Positions 6,456 to 14,236 of a stretch of 25,313 nt of DNA are shown one piece after another. Each line of letters begins with the position of its first letter. The stretch's first letter is position 1. Made by a program: the position numbers and the translations under genes. Under the pieces are notes generated by a model that was not told where the DNA came from, did not search any database, and saw only the letters and a list, made by a program, of their open reading frames with translations. This DNA is from an uncultured bacterium (GTDB lineage Bacteria; Cloacimonadota; Cloacimonadia; Cloacimonadales; Cloacimonadaceae): NCBI GenBank assembly GCA_938009275.1, contig CALLHY010000052.1:1-25313 (forward strand). The letters run 5' to 3'.

Positions 6456-7847
6456 TTACTCGCTCAACAAGGATGTAAGTTCATTGAGATCACCCAATAC
6501 TGCTTCCAACTCAGTAACAGCCTCAGTTATCAGGTCTATTGGCTCAGGTAGATTATCCGGATCATCCAGTGACTCGTCTTTAAGCCATTTGATATCCAAA
6601 TTGTAGTTTCTGGCTTTTATCTCATCGATTAAGAAAACTCGAAAACGTCCTGTCTCGCCTTGATCTGAACGTTTGCTGGAACCATTAGGATCATTGCCAT
6701 AGCACTGTTCGAAGTCCGTGAACATCTCGGCAGTAAGAGGTCTGTCTTTTTTGGTACATGAGGGGATGTTAGAACGGCAGTCGTATATCCAGGTTTCCTT
6801 AGTTGCTTTACCCTTTTGAAAATAGATCACGTTAGCTTGGGCATTAGCATAGGGGATGAAAGTCCCTCTGGGCAAGCGTAAGATAGTATGGAGATTACAA
6901 TCTGCCATTAGGATTTCAAATACATCACCTGCTTTGTCCTCAAAGAGGCAATTATCAGGCAAAACAACTGCAGCTCTGCCACCAGGCTTAAGAATTGTAA
7001 GGATGTGCTGAAGGAAGTTCAGTTGCTTATTGGATGTGCTGATGGTGAAATCATCTCGTTCCGGTGCTTCTCCTGCTCCCTTGGTACCAAAAGGGGGATT
7101 GGTCAGGATCACATCATAACGTTCACCTTTGTCAGCTAAATAGATTGTATCTCCCAAGTAGATAGTTGGATTAAGCCCATGCAGAAACATATTCATCAAT
7201 GCAAGCCGCCGGGGACGAGGTACCAGGTCTTGCCCGAAATAGGTATCGTATTTAATCCTCTTGATCTGGTTTTGGGGAAGAGCACCCTTAGTTTCATGGA
7301 TCAGCCATTCATAGGAAGCGATAAGAAAACCTCCTGTTCCGCAAGCTGGATCACAAACCGTAATCGGCTGTTTAATGGGATCAGGTTTCATCAATCTAAC
7401 TATGGATTGGATCAGGACCCGGGGAGTGAAGTATTGCCCAGCACCTTTCTTACCTTCACTTGCAGCTTTTTCCAATAGACCTTCGAAGGCTTCAGCTTTT
7501 ACGTCTACTCCCAGAGCAGACCAATCTTCACCATCGATCACATTAAGTATCTTCTTCAAGGCCACTGGATTGGCAAACTTGGGCATGGCCTGGGCAAAGA
7601 TATCACCAAGGAGTCCAGGTGCTTCTCGAAGTGTTTGAAGCACTTTCAGATAGTGGTCCGTAAGCGCTGTTCCGTTTTTCTCCTTGAGGGTAGTCCAATC
7701 GCAGTCGGCGGGCAAATCTATTTCTTTTTCCTCTGCCATCTTGATAAAAAGCAGATAGGTAAGCTGTTCTATGTAATCGCCATAATCTATACCATCATGT
7801 CGCATGGTATGGCACAAACCCCACAATTTATTCACAATATCAGCCAT
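6456..7847 (-). CDS. hsdM: Type I restriction-modification methyltransferase HsdM
   Basis: The protein has 463 aa. It is an N6-adenine DNA methyltransferase acting as HsdM2-HsdS, and with HsdR in restriction. The N-terminal HsdM bundle domain (about 5-130) is followed by GAGQYFTPR, the SAM-binding motif DPACGTGGF (166-174) and the catalytic motif IV NPPF (250-253), then a C-terminal arm ending in acidic helices. Order and spacing are those of gamma-class N6 enzymes. The start at 7847 (ATG, MADIVNKLWG) lies 15 bases after the hsdR stop, within a GGAGAATGTATAT context that gives a ribosome site. It is intact, so the modification function should be active. Confidence 0.97.
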   Translation of the reverse strand: MADIVNKLWGLCHTMRHDGIDYGDYIEQLTYLLFIKMAEEKEIDLPADCDWTTLKEKNGTALTDHYLKVLQTLREAPGLLGDIFAQAMPKFANPVALKKILNVIDGEDWSALGVDVKAEAFEGLLEKAASEGKKGAGQYFTPRVLIQSIVRLMKPDPIKQPITVCDPACGTGGFLIASYEWLIHETKGALPQNQIKRIKYDTYFGQDLVPRPRRLALMNMFLHGLNPTIYLGDTIYLADKGERYDVILTNPPFGTKGAGEAPERDDFTISTSNKQLNFLQHILTILKPGGRAAVVLPDNCLFEDKAGDVFEILMADCNLHTILRLPRGTFIPYANAQANVIYFQKGKATKETWIYDCRSNIPSCTKKDRPLTAEMFTDFEQCYGNDPNGSSKRSDQGETGRFRVFLIDEIKARNYNLDIKWLKDESLDDPDNLPEPIDLITEAVTELEAVLGDLNELTSLLSE

Positions 7848-7862
7848 GTATATACATTCTCC

Positions 7863-10547
7863 TTAAGCAGTAATCTTGAGGGTTATCTCTGTGATCAGGT
7901 CATCCAGCAGAGGCCCAAAGACCTTTCTGGCTCTTGCAAGGCCTCCATGCATCTCCAGGATCGGGATCAGATTGAAAGCTTGCTTATCCAGGGTCAGGTT
8001 CTGGATAAGATGCTCTTTGATGAAAGCGAGCCATTGCAGTTGCTCTGAGTTGAAGTCGTGGGATGCAATCATCTCTCCAATCACCCTTTCGACCCTTTCT
8101 TGTGCCGTGTAAAGGGGATAAATCTCATTCTCTGCATTGTGAATCATTGAGATGATATCAGCCATTGCCTTGTGTCCTGATTTCTCATGGGCTTTCTGGA
8201 CTTTCTCCTCGTCAAAGCTATTTCTTTTAAGTTCGTTACGTAGTTCAGTGAGGGCCTCATAGCTCCACTTGTATGGGTTATTGAGCAGGATGGACAGGGC
8301 TTCGATCTTGTCTTTATTCTGCCTCACGAACTCAGCGAAGGCTTCCAGATAATCTTCCGGCTTCATTTGCTCATCACCGATTCGGAATATGTATTCGGAG
8401 CTCACGGAGTCTCTCTCCGCGTAATCGATATAAAAGGGTTTCCTTGCCCGGTCATAATTGATCAATAGATCCTGGAACTTGGGATTCTTAAGGGTTCGCA
8501 TCGTACCAGCGAAATCATCTTTGAGCATCTTTTTGAGGTTATCAGCAAAGCCTTTTACATCTCCATCCGGGATGTATGCTTCGAAAGCTTCCCTAGCTTT
8601 AGCGCTCATAGTCTCAGCAATCCTGCGCAGGCGTTTGATCAGGCGATTCTTGTTGTATTCTGGTTCGATGTTGTTCCAGATGTTTTCAATGATCTCCTGG
8701 ATTGTAACGGTATGACCTTCCTCGCCTATTTCAATGGGAAAATCGTTGGTATTCTTGAAATACTGAATCAGGGTACCGTCGAAGCAATCAAAGATAGTGA
8801 AGCACTCTTTGTTAATATCAGTGCACTTACGAGTGCCCCGACCCAGCATCTGGGTCCAGAGGATGCGGGATTTAACAGGCCTGAGGAAAACAATGTATTC
8901 CAATGCGGGGATATCTACCCCAGTGGAAAGCATATCGACTGTGACAACCACTGATGGCTCGGGACGGTTCCGAAAGCGTCTGATCTTCTCCAGAGGCTTA
9001 TCCACATTGGGATTGCCGGTTATCTTCTGCACAAAGTCATCGCCCCGCATGAGAATCTCTCTGGCAGTGCGCACGAGCTGATCAGAATGGGACTTGTGCT
9101 GGATATCATTAACAGCGAAGATCAACGTTTTAGGGAATCTGCCAGTGCGTTTTTCATGTTCTAGGGCATAGCTAAAGATCTCAGTGAGGATCTTCCTATT
9201 ACTGTCTAAAGATGTGATGTTCTGCTCTATCTCACTGGCATCGAACTCCCTTACATCGTCCAGGGCATCTATCCTTTCCTGGCCAGTCTCAGTGTCTTTT
9301 AGGCCGATCTTTTCGCCTTCGTTCAGAAAAATGCCATTGATTCGGACGTTGGAGTTTATCTTCACAGCCTCATAATCCACCAGGAAGCCATCTAATACTG
9401 CCTGTTCATAGGTGTAGCGATAAACAGGCTGCCCGAATATAGCAGTGGTATGAGCGGCAGGGGTGGCAGTCAGACCAACCTTGATGGCATCAAAATGGTT
9501 GATGGTATTCCGCCAAATCCCCTCATCCTTGGGAGTATAACCACGGTGGCATTCGTCTGCGATAATCACATCAAAGGCATTATTAGCAATCTCAAGTCTT
9601 ACAGCTTCATCGTCGAAGTCAGGATCATCACCTTGTAGAAAGCTATTCTCCCTGCCGAAGAGATTCATCGCCATGCGCTGGATGGTGCAGATATAGACGA
9701 ATGACTTGGCAGTATCAGGTTGCGTAAGATAGCTATTGGGTAATACGCTTACATCAAACTTATCGCCTTCTTCAAAATCCTCACTTTGGAAGCGTTGGCT
9801 GAAGACTTCGTATTCCTGACTGAACTTATTGCGAGATGGGGTTTCAAAAGAGTGAAAGGCCACTGCAGCCTGCGCAGCTAATGCCCTGCGATCCACCAGA
9901 AAAAGGACTCTCTTGGCAAGACCAGATTTTAGTAAGCGATAGATCATAGCCACGGCTGTGTAAGTTTTCCCAGTACCCGTAGCCATCGCCAGCATCATCA
10001 CTCTTTTGCCATTTATGATAGTGCTTTCAATTGATTGTATGGCTTCGGTTTGGTAGTAACGTATTTTATCCAGATCTATTGGATTCAGATGGAACCACTC
10101 GTAAGCATTGCCAACGGCTTGATTGAACATATCATTCATTGCCTGGCTTGTGTGGAATCCACTGAGTTCACGGGCATAGTATGAAGAACCCCTCAGATCT
10201 GCAAACCAGATGCGGGTCCCATTGGTCGCATAGATGAAGGGAGTCCGAAAAGCGTTCCATTCCCCCAGTGTGTTAGGACATCCTAGAGAATAGCGTTTTG
10301 CCTGTTCTAATGCGTTTTGGGCATCAATCGAAACTCTCTTCGCTTCAATAATGCCTAACAACTTACCTTGGACAAATAGCGCATAGTCGGCAAATCCATT
10401 CTGGGTGGGATATTCTTCCACTGCATGATGTGTAAGAACGGATGTGTCTTTAACCTGGCTGTAGTTGATAATCTCCCATGCTGGATGCAATGACCTAAGC
10501 TGAGAATCTATGCGTTGCTTTCTTGTTAGCCACTCAGATTCGTACAC
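7863..10547 (-). CDS. hsdR: Type I restriction enzyme endonuclease/translocase subunit HsdR
   Basis: The protein has 894 aa. The N-terminal PD-(D/E)XK nuclease shows D54 (GFAD) and E68-A-K70 (IIEAK). The superfamily 2 translocase follows: ATGTGKT (189-195, Walker A), DECHRG (331-336, Walker B), GLTATPA (358-364), the TGVD/PALEY region, and QMLGRGTRK (motif VI). A C-terminal helical domain typical of EcoEI-like HsdR follows. It moves DNA past unmodified sites and cuts at a distance. The start is GTG 10547 behind GGAG with 5 bases of spacing. All motifs are intact, so the system is probably functional. It is the first gene of the hsdRMS operon, and the gene order R-M-S matches many type I loci. 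Confidence 0.97.
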   Translation of the reverse strand: MYESEWLTRKQRIDSQLRSLHPAWEIINYSQVKDTSVLTHHAVEEYPTQNGFADYALFVQGKLLGIIEAKRVSIDAQNALEQAKRYSLGCPNTLGEWNAFRTPFIYATNGTRIWFADLRGSSYYARELSGFHTSQAMNDMFNQAVGNAYEWFHLNPIDLDKIRYYQTEAIQSIESTIINGKRVMMLAMATGTGKTYTAVAMIYRLLKSGLAKRVLFLVDRRALAAQAAVAFHSFETPSRNKFSQEYEVFSQRFQSEDFEEGDKFDVSVLPNSYLTQPDTAKSFVYICTIQRMAMNLFGRENSFLQGDDPDFDDEAVRLEIANNAFDVIIADECHRGYTPKDEGIWRNTINHFDAIKVGLTATPAAHTTAIFGQPVYRYTYEQAVLDGFLVDYEAVKINSNVRINGIFLNEGEKIGLKDTETGQERIDALDDVREFDASEIEQNITSLDSNRKILTEIFSYALEHEKRTGRFPKTLIFAVNDIQHKSHSDQLVRTAREILMRGDDFVQKITGNPNVDKPLEKIRRFRNRPEPSVVVTVDMLSTGVDIPALEYIVFLRPVKSRILWTQMLGRGTRKCTDINKECFTIFDCFDGTLIQYFKNTNDFPIEIGEEGHTVTIQEIIENIWNNIEPEYNKNRLIKRLRRIAETMSAKAREAFEAYIPDGDVKGFADNLKKMLKDDFAGTMRTLKNPKFQDLLINYDRARKPFYIDYAERDSVSSEYIFRIGDEQMKPEDYLEAFAEFVRQNKDKIEALSILLNNPYKWSYEALTELRNELKRNSFDEEKVQKAHEKSGHKAMADIISMIHNAENEIYPLYTAQERVERVIGEMIASHDFNSEQLQWLAFIKEHLIQNLTLDKQAFNLIPILEMHGGLARARKVFGPLLDDLITEITLKITA

Positions 10548-10625
10548 AAATTCTCCAGTCGAATCTTGCGCACATCTGCCCTATCTGCGTTACTCGGAGG
10601 CGTTCCTTATCAAAGAACAACCCTT

Positions 10626-10754
10626 TTATAAGCAGCTTTCTGACGCTTCCAATAACTTCATCCATTCATCCCTCGTGCCTAACTTTTTCCATAATGCTAT
10701 TAATTACTCCTCGCTGTATCTGTCAATCTGAAATTCTCTCTCACCTTCGCTCAT
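10626..10754 (-). other. Interrupted small ORF upstream of hsdR
   Basis: The minus strand reads MSEGEREFQIDRYSEE, then TAA (10704-10706), and continues in the same frame as LIALWKKLGTRDEWMKLLEA to a stop at 10626. Both halves look like ordinary charged amphipathic protein, so this may be a small gene broken by a nonsense mutation, or chance. A good -35 match (TTGACA at 10721-10726) lies within it, which argues the stretch may instead be the hsdR promoter region. Confidence 0.25.
10698..10726 (-). promoter_or_regulatory. Candidate hsdR operon promoter
   Basis: On the minus strand a perfect -35 hexamer TTGACA (10721-10726) is followed after 17 bases by TTAATA (10698-10703), a poor -10 match. 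It lies about 150 bases upstream of the hsdR start, with no better candidate nearby. Confidence 0.3.
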
Positions 10755-10763
10755 CCTGATTTG

Positions 10764-10949
10764 TTAGCATACAGAGTAGTGCTTTCCTGGCTCCGGATCA
10801 ATGATCCCGTCTGATCGGGTTCCGATAGTTTGAAAAGCCTGGTTGACCTTAATAATTAGTCTGCCCGGAGCTACACTTGTGGTATCTGGTACCTGTGCCC
10901 ACAGTTGAAGGCAGAACAACACAACGACTAAGGTGATGAGTGTTCTCAT
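10764..10949 (-). pseudogene. Truncated secreted-protein remnant with a T9SS cargo leader
   Basis: The frame has 61 codons. Residues 1-20 form a signal peptide nearly identical to those of the two cargo genes upstream (MRTLITL..VLFCLQLWAQV). The rest reads VPDTTSVAPGRLIIKVNQAF followed by about 20 residues. The P-G-R-L-I-I-K-V-N stretch resembles the start of the propeptide of secreted S8-type proteases in related genomes, not the DNRLRE-like proteins next door. The frame ends after DGIIDPEPGKHYSVC, with no mature domain or sorting domain. The ribosome site GGGAGGAAAG before the ATG is intact, so a short secreted peptide could still be made. I read it as a deletion remnant. Confidence 0.7.
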
Positions 10950-10961
10950 CTTTCCTCCCTT

Positions 10962-11981
10962 TTATTTCAAGCAGGTGATCTTTTTTGTGATTATCTCACT
11001 ACCTGCCTTTACTTGCAATAGATATATGCCACTTGGGAAATCGTCTGTTTTCATGATAATCTCGTGTGTCCCTTTGGAGTATGGGGTAGAGCCCAATTCC
11101 TTTACCACCCGTCCCCTCAGATCATAGAGCTTTAAGCTTAGCTCTGCATTGTTTTTTAGGCTTATGTCCAATGTAACCTGGGAAGAAAACGGATTCGGAC
11201 TCCAAGCTACATTAACTAAAACAGCGGGACTAATATCCTCCGAAACAGAACTGGGATTGTAGAATGTGTAAAACATGATTGGATCGTATTCTCCAAATAC
11301 GTTCTCCATGCTTGCAAATGACACAAAATCCGGTCCATAATCGTAATCAGTATTGATCTGGAAAGCGATCCGGTATTGGCTGAAGCTGTTGCCTATTTCC
11401 AGATCATGCAGCACACAATCGGTAACATCCAGATAGCGGTAGCCTGCTTCACCATGATTTCCCGGTTCATCTATCCCTTCCCAGGTGATCTCGCCTACAT
11501 TGGGGTTGAAAGTAAATGTATTGCCATCATCCCCTTTTGCCCAGTCGCCAAGATCCAAACTGCTGCCGTAATTAATATGGCTTATTATGCACTTGATAGT
11601 GTCACCCCCTGCCACATTCCATGCTGGATAGTACGTGCAAATATACGAAGAATCGTTCAAGGGTATGAAGCCACGGCTCGTGTGTTGGTACAGCCTCATA
11701 GTGGCATTCGTGAGTGAATACCCATTAGAGATTGACGGTAAGGGGTAGCTTACATATCCTCTTGATGAGCCATGCTCAATCCAGCCGGAAAGATCTCCAA
11801 TCATAAATTCATAAGTACTTGAATTTTGGTATATGGGAACACCTGTACTATCAGCTGTTATTCCACCATCCAACTCCGGAATGGCATACAGGCTGTCGAT
11901 AATGGTTGTGCTGGTATTATATACCTGTGCCCACAGTTGAAGGCAGAACAGCACTATAGCTAAGGTGATGAGTGTTCTCAT
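10962..11981 (-). CDS. T9SS-secreted DNRLRE-like protein, copy A
   Basis: The protein has 339 aa. It has a signal peptide (1-19, ending LQLWAQ) and a body of about 225 residues with features of DNRLRE-type beta-sandwich domains: YVSYPLPSISNGYSLTNATM (ordered strands with L-R-L-Y), GEITWEGIDEPG and YRYLDVTDCVLHDLEIGN followed by YRIAFQIN. The C-terminal sorting domain (about 255-339) has WSPNPFSSQVT, LKLYDLRGRVVKELG, SGIYLLQVKAG and a final K-K-I-T-C-L-K. It is therefore expected to cross the outer membrane by T9SS and be anchored or released at the surface; the PorU-like sortase is in this window. ATG follows GGGAGGAAAG. A close paralogue lies 10 bases upstream. A ligand cannot be predicted. 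Confidence 0.85.
   Translation of the reverse strand: MRTLITLAIVLFCLQLWAQVYNTSTTIIDSLYAIPELDGGITADSTGVPIYQNSSTYEFMIGDLSGWIEHGSSRGYVSYPLPSISNGYSLTNATMRLYQHTSRGFIPLNDSSYICTYYPAWNVAGGDTIKCIISHINYGSSLDLGDWAKGDDGNTFTFNPNVGEITWEGIDEPGNHGEAGYRYLDVTDCVLHDLEIGNSFSQYRIAFQINTDYDYGPDFVSFASMENVFGEYDPIMFYTFYNPSSVSEDISPAVLVNVAWSPNPFSSQVTLDISLKNNAELSLKLYDLRGRVVKELGSTPYSKGTHEIIMKTDDFPSGIYLLQVKAGSEIITKKITCLK
11805..11972 (-). repeat. Perfect 168-bp repeat shared with 12832-12999
   Basis: The two paralogous cargo genes are identical over these 168 bases (offset 1027), covering most of the signal peptide and the first mature residues. The flanks differ at many positions. The border at the mature side is at AAATTC. 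At the start-codon side identity ends inside codon 4, where copy A has ATGAGAACA and copy B has TTGAGATCT. Confidence 0.95.
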
Positions 11982-11991
11982 CTTTCCTCCC

Positions 11992-13008
11992 TTATTTCAA
12001 GCAGGTGATTTTTTTAGTGATCATCTCACTACCTGCCTTTACCTGCAATAGATATATGCCATTAGGTAAATCGTCTGTTTTCATGTTTATCCCGTGTGTG
12101 CCTATGGAGTATGGGGTAGAGCCCAGTTTCTTCACCTCGCGTCCCCTCAGATCATATAGATTAAGGCTTAGTTCTGCATTATTCTTAAGGCTTATATCAA
12201 ATGTTACATGGGATAAAAAGGGGTTCGGACTCGAAGTGACATTGACTAAGACAGCTGGGCTAAGGTCATCCGATATCGAAGTAGGATTGTAGAGGGTGAA
12301 ATACATGCGGGGGCGTTGGTGTTCATTATTACTTTCCATGCTTTTAAACGCCACAAAATCCGATCCATAATCATAATCCGTATTGATCTGGAAGGCGATC
12401 CGATATTGGCTGTAGAGATTGCCTATTGCCAGGTCATGCAATACGCAATCGGTAATATCCAGATAGCGATAACCTGCTTCGCCATGATGTCCCGGTTCAT
12501 TAATTCCCTGCCAGGTAATCTCGCCTACATTGGGATTAAAGGTATAGGGATTGCCTTCATCTCCTTTTGCCCAGTCGCCAAGATCCAAGCTAATGCCATA
12601 ATCAACGTGGCTTACTATGCACTTGATAGTGTCACCCCCTATCACATTCCAATAGGGGTAATAAGTGAAGCCCTCGTGACTTTCTGGAAAAATGCATCCA
12701 ATACTCTTATACTGATATAGCCGCATGGTAGTGTTCACCAGTTCGTACCCATCAGGGATAACAGGCAAAGGAAAGCTCAAATATCCTCTGGATGATCCAT
12801 GCTCAATCCAGCCGGAAAGATCCCCAACCACAAATTCATAAGTACTTGAATTTTGGTATATGGGAACACCTGTACTATCAGCTGTTATTCCACCATCCAA
12901 CTCCGGAATGGCATACAGGCTGTCGATAATGGTTGTGCTGGTATTATATACCTGTGCCCACAGTTGAAGGCAGAACAGCACTATAGCTAAGGTGATGAGA
13001 GATCTCAA
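11992..13008 (-). CDS. T9SS-secreted DNRLRE-like protein, copy B (TTG start)
   Basis: The protein has 338 aa from TTG 13008, chosen because AGGAGGAAAG precedes it exactly as it precedes the ATG of copy A; an upstream in-frame ATG at 13068 would add 20 residues before the signal peptide. The layout matches copy A: signal peptide, DNRLRE-like beta-sandwich (YLSFPLPVIPDGYELVNTTM, GEITWQGINEPG, YRYLDITDCVLHDL) and T9SS sorting domain ending K-K-I-T-C-L-K. Most of the body differs moderately from copy A, with the largest changes in the strand that reads KSIGCIFPESHEG against TSRGFIPLNDSS in copy A. This suggests diversification of surface loops after duplication. It is probably the first gene of the cargo transcript. 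Confidence 0.85.
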   Translation of the reverse strand: MRSLITLAIVLFCLQLWAQVYNTSTTIIDSLYAIPELDGGITADSTGVPIYQNSSTYEFVVGDLSGWIEHGSSRGYLSFPLPVIPDGYELVNTTMRLYQYKSIGCIFPESHEGFTYYPYWNVIGGDTIKCIVSHVDYGISLDLGDWAKGDEGNPYTFNPNVGEITWQGINEPGHHGEAGYRYLDITDCVLHDLAIGNLYSQYRIAFQINTDYDYGSDFVAFKSMESNNEHQRPRMYFTLYNPTSISDDLSPAVLVNVTSSPNPFLSHVTFDISLKNNAELSLNLYDLRGREVKKLGSTPYSIGTHGINMKTDDLPNGIYLLQVKAGSEMITKKITCLK

Positions 13009-13430
13009 CTTTCCTCCTAATAAATTCAAAAGGCCATTACACATAAATGGAACACTGGTTTCAGCCAACTGGATCTCCGGATTTACCCGGTATTAAGGCT
13101 AAACAAATCACTTATTGGGATTACATTATCGCCTGCTAGCCAGATAAATCTGGCTATTCCAGCCGAATCAATTCGGCGTTCCAAATTATGCAATGCTCTT
13201 TTCAAATATTCACAATCTACATTTATTAAGCTATATCGTATGACCATACAATCGTACCTATTGGGCTAGTCTCATTTTATATTTCAGCATTAAGTCTATA
13301 GTAAATAAGCATGATTTATCTGTCAACCTCAATTTCGGTCGCATCCATATTCATCCGTGATTTAGTTAACAAAGGTTTATGGCTTCCTTGCATGGGATAG
13401 AGTATCCAATACTGCTCGCAAGGAAATACG
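13009..13430. other. Long spacer of about 420 bases, no gene seen
   Basis: The spacer lies between the divergent cargo array (minus) and the lysozyme remnant (plus). It holds the two tandem hairpins at 13138-13177. On the minus strand TTGGCT, 17 bases and TATGTG sit about 30 bases upstream of the TTG start; this is a weak promoter match. The stretch 13200-13320 is AT-rich and I see no structure in it. Confidence 0.5.
13138..13177. repeat. Two tandem hairpins with compensatory stem changes
   Basis: Unit 1 pairs GCCAGA with TCTGGC around TAAA (13139-13154) and is followed by TATTCCA. Unit 2 pairs GCCGAA with TTCGGC around TCAA (13162-13177) and is followed by GTTCCA. The two 22-23-base units align, and the three inner stem bases differ on both arms in a matching way (AGA/TCT against GAA/TTC), so pairing is kept. 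Unit 1 extends to an 8-bp stem with the flanking T and A. No T-run follows on either strand. Confidence 0.7.
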
Positions 13431-13730
13431 ATGGAAGCCACGCTACTGGAACGCATCAAAGAACAATTAGTCAGACACGAAGGTTTGCGGCTAAAGCCAT
13501 ACCGCTGCACGGCTGGTAAGCTAACCATCGGTATCGGACGCAAGTCTGTACTGCTGAACATGTGTTTCAACCTGGGTATTGGGGGGTTGCTTGAATTTAA
13601 CAACACCCTAGCTTTCATAGCTGCCGGAGACTGGGAACGGGCTGCCAATGGCATGTTGGCATCCAAGTGGGCAAAGCAGGTTGGCCGCCGGGCGATTGAA
13701 CTTTCCGAACTGATGAGGAAAGGTAAGTGA
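13431..13730 (+). pseudogene. Phage GH24 lysozyme (endolysin) with an internal deletion
   Basis: The frame has 99 aa, against roughly 140-165 for intact relatives. The N-terminus keeps the T4-lysozyme-type active-site region: E17 in RHEG, C26 in YRCTAG (Cys replaces Asp in this subfamily) and T32 in LTIGIG, with E-9-C-6-T spacing as in T4 lysozyme. Immediately after GIGR37 the sequence jumps to KSVLLNMCFNLG, a C-lobe motif, so the segment that normally follows (NLxDxGIS and the linking helix) is missing in frame. The end (FNNTLAFIAAGDWERAANGM, WAKQVGRRA) is normal. ATG 13431 has AAGGAAA upstream. Loss of the inter-lobe segment probably abolishes lysis activity, though the frame is open. Confidence 0.8.
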
Positions 13731-13915
13731 TACCGATCCCAGTTTGGATTGATGCCATGCTTGCAATACTTAATCTCCCCAAGGAGATGGGTGATAATGG
13801 CATCTTCAAAGAACATAAGGCTATCGTCATGGAGACTATCAGAACCCTCGTATTACAGGTGCATTACATCATGCATCTCCTGCTAATAGGAAAGCTGTCA
13901 AAAACCATTGCTTGA
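13727..13915 (+). CDS. Small phage-like ORF downstream of the lysozyme, 62 aa
   Basis: GTG 13727 overlaps the lysozyme stop (GTGA), and the lysozyme's terminal codons provide AGGAAAGG as a ribosome site. The protein begins MIPIPVWIDAMLAILNLPKE, then a charged stretch and a hydrophobic C-terminal third (LVLQVHYIMHLLLIGKL). Position and coupling suit a lysis-cassette accessory protein, but there is no clear holin pattern and the C-terminal part may be out of its original frame. I do not recognise a family. It ends just upstream of the next promoter. Confidence 0.4.
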   Translation: MIPIPVWIDAMLAILNLPKEMGDNGIFKEHKAIVMETIRTLVLQVHYIMHLLLIGKLSKTIA

Positions 13916-13940
13916 CAAATATCCGCACTCGAGATATGAA
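13912..13940 (+). promoter_or_regulatory. Sigma-70-type promoter of the housekeeping unit
   Basis: A perfect -35 box TTGACA (13912-13917), a 17-base spacer and TATGAA (13935-13940) lie 26 bases upstream of the acyP ATG. It is the best promoter match in the window and the only good one found before the run of ten plus-strand genes to 24534. Confidence 0.6.
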
Positions 13941-13966
13941 GAACAAATACTCTAAAGGTGCGTAAG

Positions 13967-14236
13967 ATGCAAACTTGGGAAGTAATAGTTCATGGGAAAG
14001 TGCAAGGGGTTGGCTTTCGTTGGCTGGTTCAACGAGTAGCTAATCAGTATGCTGTGCATGGATATGTTCGCAATCTAAGTGACGGCACGGTTTATATCGT
14101 TGCGCAAGCGGAAGAGCACACCTTTGAGGGATTTCAGCTTGCTGTTGCCTCTGGCGGAAACTATGCCAGGGTTGATAAGCTGGAGCTAACAAAAATTGAT
14201 TCTGCAAAGAAGTATCATGATTTTGAAATTAAATAA
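13967..14236 (+). CDS. acyP: Acylphosphatase
   Basis: The protein has 89 aa and is a small cytosolic enzyme that hydrolyses carboxyl-phosphate bonds such as those in acetyl phosphate. It shows the signature VHGKVQGVGFRWLVQ with catalytic R18, and GYVRNLSDGTV with catalytic N36; the beta-alpha-beta layout is complete. I place the start at ATG 13967, because AAAGGTG (13954-13960) then has normal spacing; a GTG at 13958 would add three residues but lies inside that site. It overlaps the following M23 peptidase gene by 20 bases. Its presence beside an acyl-phosphate-forming enzyme (Ptb, three genes on) is a possible metabolic link, but may be coincidence. Confidence 0.93.
   Translation: MQTWEVIVHGKVQGVGFRWLVQRVANQYAVHGYVRNLSDGTVYIVAQAEEHTFEGFQLAVASGGNYARVDKLELTKIDSAKKYHDFEIK

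Noticed and set aside
12316..12720. Plus-strand open frames antisense to the cargo genes (also 11376-11717 and 11972-12292)
   Set aside because: They mirror the conserved coding strand of the two paralogues, which have signal peptides and sorting domains; the antisense frames have no such support.
13138..13177. Tandem hairpins as intrinsic terminators
   Set aside because: No run of T follows either hairpin on either strand, and the plus-strand side has no upstream gene to terminate.
13316..13816. Minus-strand 166-aa open frame
   Set aside because: It is antisense to the recognisable lysozyme fragment and has no family resemblance.
1..13915. A complete prophage
   Set aside because: Only a head-protein stump and a deleted lysozyme are present; no integrase, terminase, portal or tail genes were found.
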